Assembly (NCBI GenBank): GCA_000729835.1
Contig: JFHB01000001.1
Coordinates: forward strand, 434,001-498,000
Source of the DNA: Atkinsonella hypoxylon
Taxonomy: Eukaryota > Ascomycota > Sordariomycetes > Hypocreales > Clavicipitaceae
Length of the DNA: 64,000 nucleotides
Reading direction: 5' to 3'
Shown piece after piece: positions 45,457 to 56,345 of the stretch (position 1 is the stretch's first letter; every line of letters begins with the position of its first letter). Made by a program: the position numbers and the translations under genes. Below the pieces are notes generated by a model. The model made no database searches. It was not told where the DNA came from and worked only from the letters and a program-made list of their open reading frames with translations.

Positions 45457-48400
45457 TCAATCAACCCACGTCACCTTCATGCTCAACGGGAACGGCCATG
45501 TCTCGCTCCATGTCTCGGTCATGTACCCTCCCCCAGGCGCTTTCTTCAACTCGCCCAACGACCCAGGCACTCTCGCGATACCCCGTTTCCTGAACAACGC
45601 ACGGAAAAGCTCCACCAAAGCCACCTGGTTGACCTCGCTGCCCAACAAAGCCTGAGGGCCCTTGCGAAAGTGAATGTAAGAATCAATCGGTCGCCGCGGA
45701 TCAACCTTGCTGGCTTCGGGGAAATGAGCTTCCTCGTGAGCTGTTGCGATGGCCGATACAGAGATGCGATCACCTGCTTGGACATGCACTTGGCGTCCGT
45801 CCGAGTCGGCGATGACATCCGGCTCTGAGGCGTGACGGCAGAGGGTGAAAGCACCGGCTAGTCTTGCGCCTTCCATGGCGTAGCCCAGAAGGAGGGCATC
45901 GTTGGCTTCGCTTGGTTCGGCGAGAGCGAGACGCTGGACTTCAGGGAGGTGTTGCTGGCCTTCTTTGGCGAGATACCAATCTACAGCTTGGGCAAACTGA
46001 ATTCAGTGGTTAGCCTCATATCAAAAATGGGAACATATGAAGAACCTGGGGACTTGGTGAGATGTAAGACAACAGTGAACACACGTACCATTTGTCCCTG
46101 GTTAGGCACTACACCAGCGGCAGTTGGGAGGATCTGGCCCCAGGTAATATCATGGGAGTCAAGACCAGATTTCGCCAACGACTTGACAAGATCCACGCCA
46201 TATTGAGAAAGGGGATCCCGCTTAGCCACATGGCCGGTGAAAAGACCACGCACACCCAGCGTCTTGGCAAGCCGGACGTTCGTTTCCACAACGTGGGCAA
46301 GTCGCCCCGTCAGCTCCTCCGCCCGCTGACGCACAGGGAACAACTGAACCGGGTCGAGGTCCAAGAACAGGCAGACGAACATGATAGACAGCGTCTGGTA
46401 GAGTTCGTGCTCAGAAACGACCCCCATGGGATTCCAAGAAGACTTGAGGGGAATGTTGAACAGCCTCGCCACGAAGTGGACGTGCGCGAGGTTTCCGACA
46501 TCGCGCACCACGTCAACCTGGTTCTTGCCCGCGACCGTGAACGACTTCTCAGCAAGCAGCCTCTCGGCAATCCGGGCGTAAAAGTCCCTGATCGACGTCC
46601 GCCACTCGTCTCTCTGCAGCAGAGCTCGTAGGTCCGCGCGCTTCGCGTCGAGGAACAGCTGGCTCCCTGCGGAGCCAAGAAGGCTTTGAAGACCTGCTTC
46701 GCAGGCGAAATTGTACTTGGTCTGGTTGGTCAAGATGTAATTCGCGGCGCTGTAAGAGGAGATGTTCACTCTTGGCGAAGCATATTGGGGCCGGGTAAAG
46801 TCGAATCTGTGCGCGCGCTTGAGGTCGGTTAGGATCTTGTGGTTCTCGGTCGGCGTGCACATGGGGTAGTGCGCGTAGACCGAGTTGTACCTGAAGTGGT
46901 TTGGAAAGGCGCGGATGAAGAGCTTGTAGAAGACGCAGCCGTGGTTGATCTCGAGGTCGTAATTGGCTTCGTGGTATCCCCATTGCGTCAGGTAGCCAGG
47001 GTGGTAGTCCGTCGTGTAATGCCTGTCACCACGGACCAAAGACACGGCATCCGACAGGACTACTCTCGAAATTGTGTACGTGGGCGCGATTCCCACGCCC
47101 GGCACCATGGGCGTCTTGCCCTCTTCGGCAACAATGCCGGGATACAGCTCTACGTGATCAGGGTGCTGGTACAGGTTACGAAGCGACTCGGCGACGCCAG
47201 GATCCGAGTTGATCTCTTCAAAGGTGTCGTAAGCCTTCAGTCCAAAGTGCTTGCGGAACTCGTTCAGTCCCGCCAGATTCCACTTGCGGCCGCGAATGAT
47301 TCCCAGCATCTCAACCGGCTTCATGATGCGAGGCACGTTCCGGGCCCCAAAGGCACCACCCGGTTGCTCAATCGCAGTCGAGATGCAATCAACAAGGTCG
47401 TCGTCATTGAAGCTGCCGTCCGGCCCTCGGACGAAGCCGCCAAAAGTCCGCTCAGCCGGGTCCTTGGGAATCGACGCCTCAAACTTCTTGACCGCTTCGA
47501 TCAGAACGCCCAAGTTCATCTTGCCGTAATTGTCCCCGAGGAGTTTTCTGTAAAAGTCCTGGATCCATTTGTCGTCCATGTCCGAGATGCAAGAGTGCCA
47601 GCGATAGCACAGGTTGAATTCGGCCGAGACGACGTTGCCCACGCCACTCTCGGACCCCTTGGCCGTGCCCTTGGCTACGCCCATCTCCTGGCGCGGATCC
47701 AAGGTCCACTGGGTATCAACCCGGTTCAGGTTGATGATGTTGCGCACGTAGTCCACGAGCGTGATGTTGATGTACAATCCAGACGTGACGAGACGCGCGG
47801 TTTGGAACAGGTCCTCGTCGAGTTTCTTCCAAGCGGCCTCACGAGCCTCGCCTTCTAGATTGGGGGGAGGTTTCGCAAAACGGTTGCCTTCATTGATGAC
47901 GGCCAGGTTTGTTGCTACGTGGTTATGGAACCGGTTGAACATGACGACGAGAACACAGACGCCTGGGGGGTTACCGACGAGACGCTTGTCAGCAAACGCA
48001 TCGGGTTTCAGCTTGCCGTCTTTAAATGTCCGGATCGAGTCACGCGACTCCTTGCTGTTTCCGTATAGCGGCGACAAGTCGAGATAGGATGAGGAGTCAT
48101 TTTGATTCGGATCCTTGGCGTTAGTCCAAAACAGATCTGGAAAGGGGGCGAGTCAGCAGGAGGGAAGTGCGAAAACCCAGGACTGGCTCTAAGTCCTCAC
48201 CATGAATGACGATGGCAGCCCAGTACCACAAGATGCTCGACACATTGTTCGGGTTCTTCTTGAACACGTCTCTGGCCATGACAGCTTCGTAGATGGCCTC
48301 GGGGTCAGGTAGTGCCCCCATGCCGACAGGCCCTGGCTTAACCGTGCGCGAGTACGGCGTCCCTGCAGCGCCAAGTTTCGGCATGAGGGGATTCTACATC

Positions 48401-49049
48401 AAGTCAGTACTTCCCTACCGCGGCGCCAGGCAGATCTTGTTTGCGCAAACACCTCACATTATTCGAGCCGTCAGGCTGGCGGTACTTGAACTCGTCGCCC
48501 ATGTACAGCAAGGGCGGGTGATCCAACGAATGCCACAGCTGGTCTATAAAGGTATTTGTGAGAACCTCCTGCCTCTTCGACTTGTTAGGCATCGTCGCAA
48601 CCAATTGAATCGTGCGCTCCATAACCATCGTCTTATCATTCTGCATAGTTTCACGCTTAAGCTTGGCAGTGATGATATCCTTCAGCGTCTTCAAGTCTAC
48701 GCGATTCTCAGCCACGTTGCGTCTCTCCCCGAGATGTAAGAAAAGAACAAAGGTGGTGAGACTGACCTCCGACTCCGATAGACCTGAGATCCTGGATGAG
48801 GCCGGGCCGTTTTAGAATATGCCTGTAAGTCCCATCGCCTCTTTCCGTTGGAAGCGGACGCCTGGCCGCGGTGCGCAACTGCATTAGGGACCCGATCGAA
48901 GAGGGCTTCTTGGGCTTCTTGCCAGGCTGCTGATGCGTCACTTGAGTTGAGACATGACTGCCAGGGAGCTTGTGGCCATTGACTTGCGAACCGTTCTGTC
49001 CGCCATGACTGACGACATGCGAGCCGTTGATTTCGTCGTCTAGGGACAT
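45457..49049 (-). CDS. Ppo-type fatty acid dioxygenase (heme peroxidase-P450 fusion, 10R-DOX/PpoC-like)
   Basis: A psi-factor-producing oxygenase: an N-terminal animal-heme-peroxidase domain that oxygenates linoleic/oleic acid, and a C-terminal P450-like domain. Minus-strand exons are 48767-49049, 48458-48696, 48201-48393, 46089-48136 and 45457-45996, giving 1100 residues from MSLDDE. An upstream in-frame ATG at 49094 is possible. Peroxidase signatures are WAAIVIHD (distal His), then FNRFHNHVA, and YRWH (catalytic Tyr plus proximal His) within CYRWHSCISDMDDKW. In the P450 part the ExxR element is visible as MEGARL. The heme-ligand loop, however, reads KGPQALLGSE, with Leu where the Cys should be. 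By analogy with PpoC this half should lack diol-synthase or isomerase activity, leaving a 10-hydroperoxide product. Oxylipins of this type regulate fungal sporulation. Confidence 0.92.
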
Positions 49050-50788
49050 GATTTCTTTACGGGAAGGTCTGGCAAGCATGCATGGGAACAGCATTTATCT
49101 CGGGCACGCTGGGTTGCCTTATATGTGTTTCAAAGTATTGCCTGTCAGTCACACACAGCCTTGTCGTGAAGCTCACGCGCCTGTCCCCCCTCCTCCCCCC
49201 CTTTCCCTCTTTCCCAACTACGTCAAGCAAGTGACGACATGAGAAACGTCCACCCATTATGGCTATCTCCAGGCTCTTTTTCCATCATGAAATCGTAGTG
49301 CCCATCTATGAATGCTCTAGAGCTATCGATAAGCAGACTTGCCTTCATCGAGCATGATGAGTATTTACTGAATACTTTCAGCCGAGAGCCAGGCGTGACG
49401 TAGCTTCGGCTATGGAGACGGAGTAATCGAGACGTCACAGCTAGCAGCGGCGCCAAGGCCATGATGGTTTCAATAAAAAGTCCCCCGCCTACCAAGATGC
49501 CCAATCTAGCTGCCTGCATAACGCCGATACAGTACGGAATACCCGTCACAGCGCGGCGCGGATAAAAGACAGACAGACGCTCTATGGATTATCCAGCTCC
49601 GCAAAGACCGGCACACCGGTCAGCCTGCAAGCTAGCGACATGAAACTGTGTCTGATAAGAACCAGCTTAGCAAAACAGTCAAGTTTTGTCTATGAAGCTT
49701 CGTAGAACATGCAATATGGCACGCAACTAAACAACCACGGAAACGTCTTCAGCCAGCCAAGTCCGTACAGCCAAAGAAAAAACTGATGCCAACTCGCCCT
49801 CGTTCCACGAGCAACAGCTTTAGTCCTCCGTCCCAAGGTGATACATCATATCCACATCCTCGATGCCGGTGACACATGATGAACAATCGTAAATTCAAAT
49901 CTCAGACGCAAATATCTAATGTACAGACTAGGACGATGCATGACGCTCCTTTCAGCTCGCCGTAAGCCAAGTCAGAGACATTCATCAGCCAATGCATCAA
50001 TGTCCAACCATGCGAAGCGTAGATTCGTCCTCATCATCCCTGTCGACCGGCAGAGAATGAGCCAGCCACATAGGTGCCACCTTGGCAGATCGGTTTCCTC
50101 TTCTCATGCTTGCTCGTTTAATTTTCATCGAGCCCATTACTTTTTTTTTTTTCAGCATTGGCTGCTTTTATGATGCCACTTTGTAGCCTAGACGGAAATG
50201 AGGAGACTCCGTTTTCTGGATCAAAAAGCAGTTGATTGTGCAGAGATTATCCTAGAATGCGGCATATTCTGGTGAGATACGGTCTTATACGGTCTTGAAT
50301 GATGTTTCGCTCACGCGGTGATAGGCAGAGAAAATGGATCAATTGGTTAATTTCTCGGCTTGTATTTTTTTTTTTTTTGCCCTTTCATCATACATGAATC
50401 TTGGTGGATTTTGTTCATACGAACGTGTCCTGGTGTGAGAAGGCCTCGCAACAACATCGCTGTCCTTGATCATAGCGACATCTCAATCTTGCACAAGCGG
50501 GAAGAAAAGTCATGTCTTTTCCAGTGTAAAGTCAGCCCGGTGAAACACGGATCTGGGTTGGGTCAGTATGAGCTCCCACGTCCGCCTGCGCGTCGCATCA
50601 TGTTCAGCTCATTGCTCCGCTGCGACACAGAGGACTCACCCCACTTGATATTTACCGCCACCCACGCATTCACTCACTTCATCAAGTAACATGTTGTAGA
50701 TATGGCGGTACATAATGCGGCCAAGCTGACAAATTCTCGGTACATATGGCGACGTACGTGCTGGTAAAGTGATTGTCGCCAGGAAGCA
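49050..50788. other. Intergenic region between the Ppo gene and AMSH-like gene
   Basis: 1.7 kb forming the Ppo promoter and the AMSH 3' flank. CT-rich and A/T runs are present (T11 near 50143, T13 near 50367). A frame at 49223-49549 (minus) encodes hydrophobic residues but has no family resemblance. No gene is called. Confidence 0.5.
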
Positions 50789-52507
50789 TCACTTTGTTCT
50801 AAGATCTTTGATGTCAAACGGCATCTTGTCGTTCTCGTATACATGTCCAGTTGGATGCTCGGTTTCTCGATACAGATTGCCGATATCATGTTGATGGAAG
50901 GTGTCCGACTTCTTACAGTCGAGGATGTGGTCAAGGCCAGGTGGATGCGTCAAGCGGAAGATGCCGTATCTTGCATCCAAGTCAGCAAAGACAGCACGTT
51001 GTGCGATCGAATAGAGATACCTACGAGGGAGTAAATTTGGGTGCGCAGACGATGGCAATACTTTCTGGCATCATGACTTGGTATCCAGCATGGGTGTGCA
51101 AGTCCCGAGAGCTCATAAAGCACGTTTGAGTTGGATGGGTATGAATCCATCCGAGCACCATCAGGTCTTCTCCCGCACAAAAGTCAAATATTGCACTCTC
51201 GTTCTCCGTCTCGCAAGTATCAGATGTACATTTTTGGTCAGGGATAAGCAAGCACCGCACAAACAAAGCATTATTAACTGGCGTGCCGCATAGTATGCCG
51301 CACATTTCTAGGCCCTTTCTGGTATTCTGGGAGGCAATATCCAAGAAAGTGCTTCGAAGTTTTCGCGGAAGAAAGATTGAGCGAATCGGGTCTCCATTCT
51401 CGAGATATGCTCCTGGTTTAAAAGCCAGCCTCTCTTTCTTAGGCAGAGAGGGCGCCTCGAGTGATCCTTTAGGTGGCAGCGGGGGCTGGTGTTGCTGGTC
51501 AAAATGCGAGTACGATATTGATCTTGATTCTAGAGTTGGCAATTTTTGTGGCACGGGCGGCGGTGCCTCGCCGGGAGGCAGCAGGTAGTCACGATTGTAC
51601 TCTTTCGGTGGTCGATAAGGAGGGGGTAATGCAGGCGGGGTCGGCCGGCCAGGAGCGGGTTGGTCCAGTCGAACGGGCTGAGATTTCGAAATCGAGGGAT
51701 ACATGTATGGCCTTGACACGGTATCATGCGGTAGAAATGCTGTCCTCGAAGTCTCGGTATCATGGTGATCTTGTTGTGAAGCATCGGTAGCTCTCCTTGC
51801 CGCTTCCATCTGGCTTTGAAGGTCTATATCGAGTCGCTGTCCGCTGTTGAAACGCGGCGACAAGATCGTGGCACCGTAGACTTTGGCGTGTCTATGTGCT
51901 CGTCTTGCCGTATCTCTTCGTGCCATCTCCTTTTGCGCCAGTTCCACGGCTAATTCTTGGTTCTCCGAGGCATCCAAAACAGTGGCATTTCCACTGAGAC
52001 TGGGATCCTGCGCAGCAAAATCACCATAGCTGGACGGTGGTTTTGTGGAAGCTATTTTCGATATTTTGAGCGCCGTGGGTACCATATGTTCCCATTCTTC
52101 ATATTGATCGCGGATGATTGGTTTGATGTTCTCCAGGTCGGCTAGCACGGCGTTCATGCGCTTCGAGAGTTCTTGAACGGCCGAGCGGTTTTCCGGCGCC
52201 TTATACTGAGGATGTTGGCGGAGTCTGTCTAGGACAAGTACCGAATGCCGGTAAAGCATCATATAAGCTCGGCCATAGTCGCCATCTGATAATGCAAAAG
52301 CAGCCTTTTGAGGAATCGTTAGCAGGTCATGTGAAAACGCATCAGACGAGCATGGCAGAGCTGACACACCTCTTGGTAAAGAGTTTCTGCTGCCCTTAAC
52401 CAGTGCTTGAAGGGAATGTTTATATTGAAATTGAAATTTTCAGCTTGTGCTACAAGCTCCTTGACACTCTGCGGCCTTGATGGACGCAGGTTAGGTTTGG
52501 CGTCCAT
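50789..52507 (-). CDS. AMSH/STAM-binding-protein-like JAMM deubiquitinase
   Basis: An endosomal zinc metalloprotease that trims K63-linked ubiquitin from cargo at ESCRT-0. Minus-strand exons are 52370-52507, 51025-52304 and 50789-50969, giving 532 residues. The N-terminal USP8-interacting-type helical region (MIT-like) spans ~residues 30-110 (WLRAAETLYQEAAFALSDGDYGRAYMMLYRH across the first splice). A proline-rich linker follows (PPALPPPYRPP, PPPVPQK). The JAMM/MPN+ active site is GWIHTHPTQTCFMSSRDLHTH, with the HxHP...SxxD zinc ligands all present. CGILCG and NESAIFDF also fit. The end APKFTPSYGIFRLTHPPGLDH is typical and is joined over the second splice. Intron 2 begins at a donor that overlaps a TAG stop, so unspliced RNA would end there. 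It is predicted active. Confidence 0.92.
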
Positions 52508-53192
52508 TCTGCACTGAGCTCCGCAGAGGAATTGGTGTTGTCGCGAATCTACCGGCAGCTAGATGGCCCCGGTTCTCTATTCGCCAGGTTATGTTGCGTT
52601 CATGCTGGTGCTAGGTAGTTCCACTTGGCTGACGCGGGTAACTCTCGGAGTATTGAACCCCCAACCCCCCCATGGGTCGCAAATCAGGCTAGAAGAGCTG
52701 TCTTGGCGGTGCGAGGCAAAGGTGATGTTGACGATGAACAGTGACGTGGGCTCGGAACCAAGCATCTGGTTGACGGTGGGGCGTTTTAGGGTCGACGCTG
52801 ACGCCTGACGCCGCCTTTGAACCTTGGCCATGTCGAGCTACGTGGTACGTACCGCCAACCCCACCATCCCACCTACCTTGCAGAATGGTTAGGAGTTGAG
52901 CATGATTAGCATCGAGCAAGCATCAAGCATCGAGCATCGAGCATCGAGCATCGAGCATCGAGCATCGAGCATCGATCATAGACCTTGCCGCTAACGTATC
53001 TAAGTTGTTCTCTTGTTCTCATCACGAATCGCGCATGCCAAGTAATCATGTGGCAACAAACCCTGATGACCAGCTAGCTATTCAGCAGGTCGGCATGTCT
53101 ACATGTCTACATGTCTACATGTTATGAGATATTTCTTTGCGCCGTGACCATGCACGCGTAAAATGCACCAGTTTCCAATAAAAGATTTCAGT
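52508..53192. other. Spacer between AMSH-like gene and PFD6 with short tandem repeats
   Basis: 685 bp of AMSH promoter and PFD6 3' flank. Seven exact GCATCGA units lie at 52927-52975, and three ACATGTCT units lie at 53101-53123 (partial copies flank them). No gene is called. Confidence 0.7.
52927..52975. repeat. Seven tandem GCATCGA units
   Basis: Exact 7-bp direct repeats preceded by diverged copies (GCATCAA). Located about 420 bp upstream of the AMSH-like start codon on the other strand. Confidence 0.95.
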
Positions 53193-53761
53193 TTACTCCA
53201 CGGATTGTTGCGGTTTTCCGCCAGATGCTGCTTGGGCTGAAGCTTGCAACTGCAGTATCTCCGTCTTCTTCTTTTCCAGCTTATCCTGCGTTTCTTTGAT
53301 TTGTCCCTCCAGCCTCGTGCTATAGCCCAAAGCATTAGCGAGCGATATCATAGCGCAAGAATTCCAGGTGCCGGCACATACACTTCACCCTGGATGAAAT
53401 CCAGTCGTCCCTTGACGGTGCTTTCTGCTTCCACTTTGTCTTGTTTCAATAGTACTGGCCCCATCAGCTTATAGATTGTTTCATCTTCTCCCAGGTTTTC
53501 GAACTCCTGCGCCATCTGTCAGTTTCCGTTCAGATAAAGGCTAGGACAGTGGCACTGACTTTGTAAACTCCTGCATTCTCTTGCTGCTGGCTCTGCAGCT
53601 TTTGTCGCGAGTTGACTAAATCTTGCAGTTCTTGAGGGTCTCCGTTAGCCGTCTTTTCTTTGCGCTCCTGTTTCGACTGAAACTCTAGCAGGCGCCTTAC
53701 CTTGCTGTAGTTTCTGATAGTCTTCTGACAGAGCTTGCAGCTTAGCCTGAAGTTCAGCCAT
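53193..53761 (-). CDS. YKE2: Prefoldin subunit 6
   Basis: A beta-type prefoldin subunit (Yke2/PFD6) that hands nascent actin and tubulin to the CCT chaperonin. Minus-strand exons are 53701-53761, 53560-53630, 53382-53506 and 53193-53319, giving 127 residues. The start MAELQAKLQALSEDYQKLQQ begins a coiled coil. After splicing it continues ELQDLVNSRQKLQSQQQEN, then the conserved hairpin core EDETIYKLMGPVLLKQDK and ESTVKGRLDFIQGE. A second coiled coil (TRLEGQIKETQDKLEKKK) ends in a short Gln/Gly tail. Length and two-helix design match the family. Donors are gtaagg, gtcagt and gtatgt. Three introns in such a short gene is a high density. It is divergent from VPS4 (600 bp). Confidence 0.92.
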
Positions 53762-54361
53762 ACTCGCGCAATTGGGAATTGCGCAAAATGGAAATGTTTC
53801 AACACCTGTGGACGACAACTGTATTGGCCCGACGTGGCAATGAATACTCTTGGCTCTGCTTTCTAGTTGCGCTTATTTGGGTCTCTCGAGCTTTCAGTTG
53901 AAGCTTTCGTAACCGCTGCAAAAATGTGTACTGGCAGACGTCTGAGCTCAAACGTGATAGTGTAGTCAATTGGTATGACCAAAGCTGAGGTTCTTTTCTG
54001 TCATGTTACCCCGCCAATCATGTGCAGGCCCCGGTACTTACCTACCTACCTAGGTAGGTACCAGCATGACATTGTCCTCCACACAGCCCAAGCGCAAGTG
54101 CCCGTACTCACCATCCAGCATCCAGCATTCAGCACTCAGCACTCAAACAAACGTCAACGGCTCCGTCAGATCCTCTCCATCCCTTCGCATCCTGTCGCTC
54201 ATTCTCCTCTCCCCTCGGCATCCTATTGTTGGCCGATCAGGAGGCCTGCCTGTCCGCATCCCGTCGGCTTCCTTCTACCAGCCATCATCCGCACTTTACT
54301 GTGCCCGACCATTGCCCTATCCCATTTGTTTCGGCGAGAATAGACCAACAACGGCGTCACC
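53762..54361. promoter_or_regulatory. Divergent promoter between PFD6 and VPS4
   Basis: 600 bp between start codons. An ACCTAGGT-type palindromic block lies at 54037-54062, and CATCCAGCATTCAGCACTCA short repeats lie at 54118-54146. No gene is called. Confidence 0.65.
54037..54062. repeat. ACCTAGGT-type block, copy 5
   Basis: TTACCTACCTACCTAGGTAG followed by GTACCA. The self-complementary TACCTACCTAGGTAGGTA core lies 300 bp upstream of the VPS4 start codon. Confidence 0.8.
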
Positions 54362-55775
54362 ATGTCGACAAACTTCCGTGATCGGGCCATTGCCGAGGTC
54401 CAGAAGGCTATTGCAGCTGATCATGCCAAAGAATACCAGAAGGCCTTCGATCTGTATATGTCGAGTATGGAGCTATGGGTCAAAGCCCTCAAATGGGAGA
54501 AGAACAGAGCCCTCAAAGCAACGATGCAAGAGAAGATGGCCACCTATCTCGATCGCGCCGAAAAGCTCAAACAATTCTTACAATCCGAGGCAGACACCAA
54601 TTCTAATGGTGGCAAGTCCCTTATGGGAGCAAATGGTGCAACCACTGGCAAAGGAAAAGGAGCCCCGGACGACGACGACAGCAAAAAGCTTCGCAACGCC
54701 TTGTCAGGAGCCATCCTTCAGGAGAGACCGAATGTTCGATGGGAGGACATTGCTGGTCTGGAGGGCGCAAAGGAGACTCTGAAAGAAGCTGTTGTGCTGC
54801 CAATCAAATTTCCAAGCTTATTTCAAGGCAAGAGACAAGCCTGGAAGGGTATACTACTATATGGTCCTCCGGGTACCGGAAAGAGTTACCTCGCCAAGGC
54901 CGTGGCTACGGAAGCCAACAGTACATTCTTCAGCATCAGCAGTTCTGATTTAGTGAGCAAATGGATGGGTGAAAGTGAAAGGTATGGAATTCAGGCACTG
55001 CTCGTAACAATCAGTGCTACGCTCTAACAGATGTCGCTGTGCAGGCTCGTCAAGGCTTTGTTTTCTATGGCAAGGGAAAATAAGCCGTCTGTAATTTTCA
55101 TTGATGAGATTGACGCTCTCTGCGGGCCTCGCGGTGAAGGTGAATCTGAAGCTTCACGGCGTATCAAGACTGAGATCCTCGTTCAGATGGACGGTGTCGG
55201 CAACGATAGCAAAGGCATCCTGGTTCTGGGGGCTACAAATATTCCTTGGCAGCTTGATGCGGCCATCCGTCGCCGATTTCAAAGGCGCGTTCACATTGGT
55301 CTCCCTGACCTAAACGGGCGAGCAAGGATGTTCAAGCTGGCCATAGGTGATACCGATACGGCTCTGCAGGCCAGTGATTTCAATGTCCTTGCCAGCATGT
55401 CCGACGGATTCTCGGGAAGCGATATTGCCAATGTTGTTCAACATGCTCTCATGCGTCCCGTTCGCAAGATTCTGCAAGCCACCCACTTCAAAGCTGTACG
55501 TGACTGACCCTAGTTATACGACTGTACTCAAGACATGCTAACATAGGAGCTAGGTCATGAAGGACGGTAAGAGAATGCTTACGCCTTGTTCCCCTGGAGA
55601 TCCTGATAAAATCGAAATGACCTACGATAGTGTCAATTCCGATGAACTATTAGCACCCGACGTCACATTAAAGGACTTTGAGATGGCTTTGGCCGACTCG
55701 CATCCTACAGTGTCCAGAGATGATATTGAGAAGCAGATTGATTGGACGAATGAGTTTGGAAGTGAAGGCGCTTAA
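54362..55775 (+). CDS. VPS4: VPS4 AAA-ATPase, ESCRT-III disassembly
   Basis: An AAA-ATPase that remodels and recycles ESCRT-III on endosomes. Exons are 54362-54981, 55045-55495 and 55554-55775, giving 430 residues. The N-terminal MIT domain covers residues ~1-75 (FRDRAIAEVQKAIAADHAKEY). The AAA domain has Walker A GPPGTGKSY, Walker B VIFIDEIDAL, the GESE pore segment SDLVSKWMGESE, sensor-1 LGATNIPWQLD and the arginine fingers RRRFQRR. The Vps4 C-terminal oligomerisation region ends in FGSEGA, typical of the family. Intron 1 lies within the GESERLVKALF stretch and intron 2 right after HFKA, both in frame. All catalytic residues are present. It lies a few kilobases from the AMSH-like gene, another ESCRT-linked enzyme. 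Confidence 0.97.
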
Positions 55776-56345
55776 TGTCACGGGAAGCCGGCTTGATATG
55801 ATTCGATTGTATATACACAGCATGACGGCGTCTTCTGGAGTTCGCATGAGCATTTTGGCAAGTGAACAGTTTTATCCTGATTTTCTGGAGTTAGTGCAAC
55901 TTTCGCAACAAGAAATGATGTTCGATTGCTCGTTGGTATAAACAACAGCTTCTGCTTCAGTAGTCGGAAAAGTCAAGAGGATCTTGATGCATTTGATGTA
56001 GCTGCAATACGTATTAATATCTGTGCATTCAACGCGAATGCGAATTCATTTCAATACATCATCGAAGTAAATTGCACAGTGGAACAGATACGTAGTCAGA
56101 TATCTGTTATGAGTATGATGAACACTAATGAAGACGAAATAATAATAATAATGAACTTGTTCTTGTGTGGTGTCTAATCACAGCGACTAGTTGTGCCTGG
56201 CAGAGAAAAACGATGGTTGTATAGGGTACGGGCAAGAAGCCACTGAAATGAACATTTTTAGACAGCTTCTTTTACATTCAGGAAACATCATCACATGTCA
56301 ACTTTTGCATCTACCGTCCGCAATAATCGCGATCGCGAGTAGTCC
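55776..56345. other. Spacer between VPS4 and the MTF1-like gene
   Basis: 570 bp, A+T-rich in 55.9-56.2 kb with an AATAATAATAATG run near 56140. It is 3' flank of VPS4 and promoter of the next gene. No gene is called. Confidence 0.55.

Noticed and set aside
46839..47858. 339-residue open frame on the plus strand
   Set aside because: It is the antisense shadow of the main Ppo exon on the minus strand, which has clear domains and splice signals. The plus frame has no recognisable family.
52927..52975. CRISPR-like array
   Set aside because: Unit length is 7 bp with no spacers, and the organism is a fungus. It is a simple tandem repeat.
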